Positions 58,275 to 64,000 of a stretch of DNA of 64,000 bases are shown here, piece by piece. The translations under genes were made by a program, and so were the position numbers. Position 1 is the stretch's first letter; every line of letters begins with the position of its first letter. Where the stretch lies: NCBI GenBank assembly GCA_019244165.1, contig JAFATA010000006.1:1-64000 (forward strand). The letters are read 5' to 3'. Under the pieces are notes generated by a model. That model saw only the letters and a list, made by a program, of their open reading frames with translations. It was not told the DNA's origin and ran no database searches. The stretch is from Pseudonocardiales bacterium (lineage in GTDB: Bacteria > Actinomycetota > Actinomycetes > Mycobacteriales > Pseudonocardiaceae).

Positions 58275-59177
58275 ATGGATGCGACGAGTTTTGCGGCAAG
58301 TTTCAAGTCTCGGGTCACCGACGTCTTCAACGACGCGGCCCCTAGGTACGACCGGGGTGTCGAGTTCTTCACCCCGATGGGGGCGCGCCTGGTCGAACTG
58401 GTGGCACCGCGGGCCGGTGGCCGGGTGCTCGATATCGGCTGCGGCCGTGGCGCCTGCCTGGTCCCCGCGGCAACCGCAGTGGGCGCGGCGGGGCGGGTAG
58501 TCGGCATCGATATCGCGCCAGCGATGATCGACGAGGCCAGGAGAGAAACCGAGCGACTCGGGCTGGGCAATGTCGAGCTGATGGTGATGGACGCGGAAGA
58601 CGACCCCCTGTTCGCACCCGGTTCGTTCGACTACGTCATCGGAAGTTACAGCATCATCTTCCTGCCGGACTCGTTCGCCGCGCTGACGCGGTTTGGTAAG
58701 CTGCTGGCGTCTGGCGGGAAGCTCGCTTTCACCAGCCCAGTATTCTCCTACGACACGTTCCCGTTCCTGCCCGAGCCGTTCGGTCAAATCATCACTGACG
58801 AGTTCCTTCAGCATATCGAAGAGGAGTGGCAGCCGCACCGGATCGTGGAGCGTTACTATTCCTGGCTAGTGGATCGCGAGATGCTCTCTGCGACCCTTGG
58901 CGCCGCCGGATTCGACAATGTCGTCATCCTCGATGAACCTGTGCAGATGGTCAGCGGTTCCGGCCACGATTGGGTGGCCTGGTCACGCACGCAGGGCATG
59001 CGGTTGCTGTGGAACAACCTGCCGGAGCAGCCACGCCGCGAGCTGGAGAAGTCGATCATCACCGAACTCGACTCACGACGAACCGCCGACGGGCTCATCA
59101 CCGTCGAGACGCCGGTCCGGTATGTCCTCGCCGATGTCGCATCCCACCGGCGCACCGGCACCGGAAAAACAAGGTGA
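58275..59177 (+). CDS. Class I SAM-dependent methyltransferase
   Basis: A 300-residue UbiE-like methyltransferase: VLDIGCGRGACLVPAA (motif I), VVGIDIAPAMIDEARRETERLG, LMVMDAEDDPL and SFDYVIGSYSIIFLPDSF, with LASGGKLAFTSPVFSY. It lacks the winged-helix domain of the two O-methyltransferases in the left arm, so C- or N-methylation is possible. ATG 58275 follows GGGAGGG. N-terminal ATSFAASFKSRVTDVFNDAAPRYD is typical of small-molecule methyltransferases of this group. Its own SARP-like promoter suggests separate, activator-dependent expression. Confidence 0.85.
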   Translation: MDATSFAASFKSRVTDVFNDAAPRYDRGVEFFTPMGARLVELVAPRAGGRVLDIGCGRGACLVPAATAVGAAGRVVGIDIAPAMIDEARRETERLGLGNVELMVMDAEDDPLFAPGSFDYVIGSYSIIFLPDSFAALTRFGKLLASGGKLAFTSPVFSYDTFPFLPEPFGQIITDEFLQHIEEEWQPHRIVERYYSWLVDREMLSATLGAAGFDNVVILDEPVQMVSGSGHDWVAWSRTQGMRLLWNNLPEQPRRELEKSIITELDSRRTADGLITVETPVRYVLADVASHRRTGTGKTR

Positions 59178-59283
59178 AGACGAAATACAGAGCGAATCCT
59201 CACCCCCACGGCCGGCTTCCTCGTCCAGGGCGATCCCCCGGGCCCGGCAGCCGGCCGGGCAACATCCGCCGGGAGCGAACCTG

Positions 59284-60123
59284 ATGGAATTTCGTATTCT
59301 TGGCCCGTTAGGTGTATCCGCCGAGGGCGTCAACGGGACCCCGAGCGCCCCGAAACTCCGCAAGGTGCTAAGCCTGCTGCTGGTTCACGCCGACGAGGTG
59401 GTTCCGGTTGCATCGATACTGAAGGAGCTTTGGGACGATGAGCCTCCGCGGAGCGGGCTGACCACGCTGCAGACCTATGTCCTGCACCTGCGGAAATTAC
59501 TGGCTTCGGTGGCAGGACGCCCATCGGATGAGATTGCCCGCGAGGTGCTGGTGACCGGAACCGGCGGCTACACTCTCCGCTTGGGGCTGGCCCGGCTGGA
59601 CCTCTGCGACTTTCAGGTCCATCTCACGGAAGGGCAGAAGATGCGCGGCGCCGGGGAGGATGTGCACGCGGTGCACCACCTACGCGCGGCGTTGGAGCTG
59701 TGGAGGGGGCCTGCCCTGGCGGACGTGCCCGCCGGGCGCCTCCTCGAGTCGAAGGTGCGGGAGCTAGAGGAGTGGCGGCTCGTAGCGCTCGAGTGCCTGA
59801 TCGAGGCGGAACTCCAACTCGGCATGCACCGCGAGGTAGTGGCGAAGTTGGCGGGCCTCGCCGTGGAGAACCCACTGCACGAGGGCCTGCACCGACAGTA
59901 CATGGTCGCGCTTCACCTCGGCGGCAGGCGTGCACAGGCCTTGGAGGTGTTCCACCGGCTTCGTGGCACGCTCGTCAGGGAACTCGGTCTGGAGCCCGCG
60001 CCGCACCTCCAGCGCTTGCAACAGGCGATCCTGACGGGCGAAGCAGACGTGAGGGATATACCGACTCACCGCCACGCAGACACTGTCAAGGTGAGGTGCG
60101 GACATTCAGCCAGTGTGGGCTGA
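59284..60123 (+). CDS. SARP-family pathway activator
   Basis: A 279-residue activator with an N-terminal OmpR-type winged helix (MEFRILGPLGV to LQTYVLHLRKLLA) and the BTAD domain (ALELWRGPALADVPAGRLLES, LIEAELQLGMHREVVAKLAGL, HEGLHRQYMVALHLGGRRAQALEVF). This is the short ActII-ORF4/RedD type without ATPase. SARPs bind tandem heptamers with 11-bp spacing near the -35. Codons 9 and 72 are TTA (59308 and 59497), the rare leucine codon that makes many pathway activators depend on the bldA tRNA. GGGAG precedes the ATG. It is the only regulator in the cluster. Confidence 0.95.
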   Translation: MEFRILGPLGVSAEGVNGTPSAPKLRKVLSLLLVHADEVVPVASILKELWDDEPPRSGLTTLQTYVLHLRKLLASVAGRPSDEIAREVLVTGTGGYTLRLGLARLDLCDFQVHLTEGQKMRGAGEDVHAVHHLRAALELWRGPALADVPAGRLLESKVRELEEWRLVALECLIEAELQLGMHREVVAKLAGLAVENPLHEGLHRQYMVALHLGGRRAQALEVFHRLRGTLVRELGLEPAPHLQRLQQAILTGEADVRDIPTHRHADTVKVRCGHSASVG

Positions 60124-60259
60124 CATCTTGACATCTTGTCCGGTGGCCCCACTGCATCGACCCCCCGCATCGAGCATATGTTCGATCGACTAAGAGCATG
60201 AGGTCGTGTCGCGTATATCACCGAATGAGGGGCAGGCCCGTTCTTGGGTACTCTCAGCG

Positions 60260-60321
60260 CGCCGAGTTCGACGGGGGAGCTGGCAGGGTCCGCCTGACCA
60301 GCTCCCCCGTCGAACTCGGCG
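60260..60321. terminator. 24-bp perfect hairpin after the SARP gene
   Basis: 60260-60283 and 60298-60321 are perfect inverted complements of 24 bp around a 14-nt loop, with left arm CGCCGAGTTCGACGGGGGAG plus CTGG. No T-tract follows on either strand. It is a strong RNA hairpin in the 276-bp gap between the SARP gene and the YibE/F gene, so it may end or insulate transcription; the exact symmetry also suits a protein-binding or mobile-element-derived palindrome. The remaining gap holds no gene. Confidence 0.7.
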
Positions 60322-60399
60322 ACAGGAGAGCCGATCACAGACTACGAGATCTACGAGACACGCCCCAGGGGGTACTCGACAGAGAGGGACGCTTAGCCG

Positions 60400-61671
60400 A
60401 TGAGCGCAGTGGACAACAGGGTCGGACGGCACCGTCACCGCGGTAGCGGTGAGCCGGCCGGGGTTGGCCACGGGCATCGGCATGGGCCCGCCCCACCGTC
60501 TTCCCCCCGAGTCAAGCTGCTGCTGGCCGCGGTCCTGCTGCCACTCGCGCTCACCACCCTGGTCGGGCTCTGGTTGACCTGGCCGGGTGGGCAGCCCCGC
60601 AGTGGTGTCGACGTCGGGTTCGGGCAGCGGCCGGTGCGCGGCGAGGTGCTCGCCGCGACCTCCGCCCCGTGCACCAGCGGCGGTGTCGGCGCTGGCGGGA
60701 CCACACCCGCCGCCACGGCCAAAAAGTGCACCTCGCTGCGCGTGCTGCTCACCGACGGTGACTCGCCGGGTGTGCAGATCCAGCAGGTACTCCCCGACGA
60801 ACCGAGTACGCCGCATTTCGCCGTCGGTGACCACGTCGTGCTGGCCTACACCGGCGGGAATCCCTCCGACGCAGGCTCCTACCAGATCCAGGATTTCCAG
60901 CGCGGCACCTCGATGCTGTGGCTGGCCGCGCTGTTCGCCGCCGCGGTGCTGGTGCTCGGCCGGTGGCGAGGTCTCGCGTCGCTGGCCGCATTGGGCTTCA
61001 GCTTCCTGGTGCTGGTGACGTATCTGTTCCCGGCGATCCTGACCGGCGAGAGCCCGGTGATCGTCGGCGTGCTGGCCGCCAGCGTGATCATGTTCGGTGT
61101 GTTGTACCTCACCCACGGCGTCTCCGCGCAGACCTCAGCCGCAGTGCTGGGCACGGTGTTGAGCCTCGCGCTGATCGGTGTGCTGGGCAGCGCTTTCTCC
61201 GCGGCCACCCAACTGACCGGGCTCGATGACGACACCGCCAGGCTCATCGGAGTCCTTGGCCATGGGATCGATGCCCGGGGATTGCTGCTCGCCGGGATGG
61301 TGATCGGTGCTCTCGGCGTGCTCGACGATGTCACGGTCACCCAGACCAGTTCAGTGTGGGAACTGCGCCGGGCGAATCCCGAACTCGGGGTACGCGCGCT
61401 CTACACCGCCGCGTTGCGCATCGGTCGGGACCACATCTCCTCCGCGGTGAACACCTTGGCACTGGCCTATACCGGTGCCGCGTTGCCGGTACTGCTGATC
61501 TTCTCGCTGTCCGGGCAGGATTTCGGCACGCTGGTCTCCGCCCAAGACATCGCCCAGGAGGTGGTGCGCGCCCTGGTCGGCAGCATCGGGCTCGTCGCCG
61601 CTGTCCCGATCACCACGGCGATCGCCGCCCTGGTCGCCCGGCACGACGAGATCGAGCCTCATCCCGAGTGA
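60400..61671 (+). CDS. YibE/F-like multi-pass membrane protein
   Basis: A 423-residue membrane protein: a His/Gly-rich cytoplasmic N-terminus (GRHRHRGSG, GHGHRHGP), one helix (LLLAAVLLPLALTTLVGLWLT), an extracytoplasmic domain of about 100 residues with Cys pairs, then about seven helices carrying the family motifs GVLDDVTVTQTSSVWELRRANP and GRDHISSAVNTLALAYTGA. YibE/F proteins are conserved but functionally undefined. The gene is probably part of the core chromosome rather than the pathway, though the NRPS beyond it complicates that. Its 3' end overlaps the convergent NRPS gene by about 60 bp. Confidence 0.88.
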   Translation: MSAVDNRVGRHRHRGSGEPAGVGHGHRHGPAPPSSPRVKLLLAAVLLPLALTTLVGLWLTWPGGQPRSGVDVGFGQRPVRGEVLAATSAPCTSGGVGAGGTTPAATAKKCTSLRVLLTDGDSPGVQIQQVLPDEPSTPHFAVGDHVVLAYTGGNPSDAGSYQIQDFQRGTSMLWLAALFAAAVLVLGRWRGLASLAALGFSFLVLVTYLFPAILTGESPVIVGVLAASVIMFGVLYLTHGVSAQTSAAVLGTVLSLALIGVLGSAFSAATQLTGLDDDTARLIGVLGHGIDARGLLLAGMVIGALGVLDDVTVTQTSSVWELRRANPELGVRALYTAALRIGRDHISSAVNTLALAYTGAALPVLLIFSLSGQDFGTLVSAQDIAQEVVRALVGSIGLVAAVPITTAIAALVARHDEIEPHPE

Positions 61672-64000
61672 CCTCGTGGAGCTTAGCTGCCAGGATCGGT
61701 CCGATCTGAGCCAACGATCCTGGCTGCATCAGGCGGCCGTGCGTACTGCTGATGCGATAGGTTTCGATATTGCCGTCGATATACGGCCTCCACGCATCAG
61801 GCGTGGGCGCGTCTTGAGGTCGATCAAGCGTCGCAGTGAACAGCAGCAGGTCCCCGTGGAATACACGGGGAATAGAGTGGGTCACGAGATCCATGTTGTT
61901 AGCCGAAATCTTGGTCATGACCGAGAGGTGGTACTTCCCGATACTAGCTGGCGCATAGCATTCCCCACGGAGGATCTCCATCGCCTTGGCGACTGCCACC
62001 GGTTTACCATCCACGCTTTTTACGTCGCACTCCAGCATATCAAGCAGGCCGATGAGGATGTCCTCTCCGTCGAAGATAGGCATATTCTCACGCGTGGGAA
62101 CACCTGGGTAGGCATCAAGGCCCGCGAGAAAGGTGACCCGTTCGCCGCGCCGCTGAAGCTCGGTCGCCACAGCATGAGCCGCAATGCCCCCGAAGGACCA
62201 GCCGAGAAGATGATACGGCCCCACCGGTTGGACCATGCGGATCTGGTCGATATAGTCGGTTGCCATCTGCTCAATAGAGGTGGGGCGCGGCTCCGGGCGA
62301 GCAAGACTACGCGCCTGCACTCCATAGATCGGATAACCTGGGCTAAAATGCTTCAGCAACCCAGAATAACACCAACTGATTCCCGCTCCTGGATGAATAC
62401 AGAACAACGGCAAGTGGGCGCCCCGTGGCCTCAATGGCAATATCACATCAAACGCGTCCCCAGGATCACCCACACCCAGTCGCGTTGCCAAGCCGGCTGG
62501 CGTGGGCGTTTCGAACAAGCCACGCAATCCCAGCTCCACGTCGAACGCGGCGCGGACCCGGGCCATCAGTCGGGTGGCCAGTAGCGAATGCCCGCCCAAA
62601 TCAAAAAAATCATCTTCAACATGAACACCAGGCAGACCTAGCACCTCAGCGAACAACTCACACAACAGTTGTTCTTGCGGTGTACTGGACGCTCGGCCCG
62701 TCCTGACCGACTCGAGCTCGGGGGCGGGCAACGCGTTGCGGTCCAGTTTCCCATTGGGTGTCAAGGGCACTGCGTCGAGTATGACTACCGCCGCAGGCAG
62801 CATGTACTCCGGCAACCGGGCCTGCGCGTGCTCCCGCAGGGCGCTGATCAGCGCGCCGGTGTCCCGTGCCGCGGTGGGGTTGTTCGTCCACGAGGACAGG
62901 GGTATGAGGCCGGTACTGGTGGGCTGGTACAGGCCGGTGGGAACAGCTGCCATGGTCTGGGTGGCATGAGCGAACACGACGTCCACGGCCTCAGAAACGG
63001 TGGCCGACCAGGTGACACCAACCCAGTAGCCGTACCGCTCACCCAATGCATGCAGCGTCTCCGGGTCGAGTGCTTCTGGGGCTTCGGTGTCGCGTGATGC
63101 TGGGCCAGTGTGGGGTGTGTGCATCTGGTTCACCAGCTCGGCCAAGGGACGGCCTATCTGGAATGCTCGCGCAAGGGCGACCTCATGGGTGATACGGGCG
63201 TTGGGCACCCCGGTGAGGCGCACCAGCTCCGGATGCTCGGTGCTCAGGTAGTCGGCTAAGGCAGGAAGGTCACTGATCTGTCGGCCCCAGCCCAGCTCCG
63301 GTGCTTGGTCTAGCGGGAGCGGGGTGATGGGGTGTTTGTGCAGCACCACATCGTAGCGGTAGCGGGTCAACTCGTTGTGGTAGTGGCCGCGTTTGATCTG
63401 GATGTCCACCCCAGCGGCATCGCTGACGGTGCGGCCCCACGCGGCGAAGAACTCGGGGGCGACGAGGAGTTCTTTTTCTACCCGGATGGCCTGCTCGACC
63501 GCCCGGTGCAGCGCCGCTGCGTCGGCAAACGCGTCAGCCCGGTGCAGCTGCATGACGGTGGACCGCAGCCGCAGCAGCCGCAGGTTGCGCACGTCACCCA
63601 CAAAAACCGCTCCCCCGGAAACCAGGAGACCCAGCGCTTGCTCGAGTACCTCGACCAGATAGTCGGCGGTGGGGAAATACTGCACCACGGAGTTAAGGAT
63701 CACCGTGTCAAACCACCCGGCCGGCAATCCCTTCATGTCGTGCGCGGACTGCACGCGCAGCACCACACGGCCCGCCAGCTCGGGGTTCCGATCGATGTGC
63801 TCGGCTAGGGCGTTAACCGCCTCGACCGAGAAATCGGTGGCCCAATAAGCTTCACACTGCGGCGCAAGCTGGGACAACAACAACCCCGTCCCCACGCCAA
63901 TCTCCAACACCCGCCGGGGCCGCAACGAGCGGATCCGCTCAACAGTCTGATCTCTCCATTCCCGCATCGCCACCACAGGAATCGCAGCCCCGTCGTCACT
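61610..64000 (-). CDS. NRPS C-terminal part: A-embedded methyltransferase-A(C)-T-TE (partial)
   Basis: The frame is open to the window edge, so only the last ~796 residues are visible. It begins in a methyltransferase inserted in an A domain (AMREWRDQTVERI, VLEIGVGTGLLLSQL, FDTVILNSVVQYFP), the arrangement of N-methylating modules. The A-domain C-terminus follows ([26 protein letters not shown] with the catalytic Lys), then T ([16 protein letters not shown]) and TE (GWSFGG, with HGRLMQPGS near the end). The C-terminal tail (RSRRAGRPGRRSPW) lies within the convergent YibE/F gene end. Codon use and lower GC resemble the first NRPS, not the other two megasynthases. Substrate residues lie outside the window. 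Confidence 0.93.
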   Translation of the reverse strand, partial: SDDGAAIPVVAMREWRDQTVERIRSLRPRRVLEIGVGTGLLLSQLAPQCEAYWATDFSVEAVNALAEHIDRNPELAGRVVLRVQSAHDMKGLPAGWFDTVILNSVVQYFPTADYLVEVLEQALGLLVSGGAVFVGDVRNLRLLRLRSTVMQLHRADAFADAAALHRAVEQAIRVEKELLVAPEFFAAWGRTVSDAAGVDIQIKRGHYHNELTRYRYDVVLHKHPITPLPLDQAPELGWGRQISDLPALADYLSTEHPELVRLTGVPNARITHEVALARAFQIGRPLAELVNQMHTPHTGPASRDTEAPEALDPETLHALGERYGYWVGVTWSATVSEAVDVVFAHATQTMAAVPTGLYQPTSTGLIPLSSWTNNPTAARDTGALISALREHAQARLPEYMLPAAVVILDAVPLTPNGKLDRNALPAPELESVRTGRASSTPQEQLLCELFAEVLGLPGVHVEDDFFDLGGHSLLATRLMARVRAAFDVELGLRGLFETPTPAGLATRLGVGDPGDAFDVILPLRPRGAHLPLFCIHPGAGISWCYSGLLKHFSPGYPIYGVQARSLARPEPRPTSIEQMATDYIDQIRMVQPVGPYHLLGWSFGGIAAHAVATELQRRGERVTFLAGLDAYPGVPTRENMPIFDGEDILIGLLDMLECDVKSVDGKPVAVAKAMEILRGECYAPASIGKYHLSVMTKISANNMDLVTHSIPRVFHGDLLLFTATLDRPQDAPTPDAWRPYIDGNIETYRISSTHGRLMQPGSLAQIGPILAAKLHEVTRDEARSRRAGRPGRRSPW

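Overview
The window is high-GC actinomycete chromosome, most likely from the order Pseudonocardiales. The housekeeping genes mltG, ruvX, alaS, rarA, aspS and an Rv2578c-type radical SAM gene all lie on the minus strand, in the same relative order as I recall for Mycobacterium tuberculosis. GTG starts, GTGA/ATGA overlaps and a perfect actinobacterial LexA box agree with this. Two accessory blocks interrupt the core.

Layout. 1-800 is a graveyard of gene remnants: a resolvase helix-turn-helix, an XRE regulator piece and a truncated VapC PIN domain. 790-6947 is core: a hypothetical protein, an A24 prepilin peptidase, mltG, ruvX, alaS, DUF6167 and DUF948. 7056-12309 is an NRPS-independent siderophore operon (two IucA/IucC-type synthetases and a PLP decarboxylase) behind a probable iron box. 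12355-18773 returns to core: rarA, aspS, a DUF397 gene broken by one stop codon, its XRE/DUF5753 partner, the radical SAM protein and an F420/flavin LLM-class oxidoreductase.

From about 18.9 kb to 60.1 kb lies a large biosynthetic cluster. Its left, minus-strand arm holds tailoring genes: a PapA-like acyltransferase, a flavin-dependent halogenase, a secreted-type beta-propeller of unknown role, two O-methyltransferases, an ornithine-cyclodeaminase homologue and a PF04199-type cyclase. The plus-strand core is a complete type II (aromatic) polyketide set: SnoaL-like protein, KS-alpha, KS-beta, ACP, a private acetyl-CoA carboxylase (fused AccDA, AccB, AccC), ketoreductase, didomain aromatase/cyclase and ABM monooxygenase. 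It runs within 30 bp into a modular assembly line: a dimodular NRPS (C-A-T-C-A-T, predicted Val-like then Phe-like), a PKS module (KS-AT-MT-ACP) and a third megasynthase with the unusual order C-A*(degenerate)-AMP ligase-KR-T-TE, then MbtH and an SDR. The right arm has a second SnoaL-like gene, a MetE-family protein, a class I methyltransferase and a SARP activator with two TTA codons.

A YibE/F membrane protein behind a 24-bp perfect hairpin may mark the return to core DNA. However, the last 2.4 kb is the 3' end of another NRPS (embedded methyltransferase, T, TE) on the minus strand, running off the window, so the cluster may continue.

How it fits together (inference): the carboxylase supplies malonyl-CoA to the minimal PKS. 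The KR and ARO/CYC set C9 reduction and first-ring aromatisation. Oxygenase, methyltransferases, halogenase and acyltransferase decorate the core. The NRPS/PKS line makes a peptide-polyketide part, or an aryl-capped peptide, joined to or made beside the aromatic core. The SARP probably activates promoters carrying 11-bp-spaced direct repeats, two of which share identical architecture upstream of the MetE-like and methyltransferase genes. I cannot match the combination to a named natural product.
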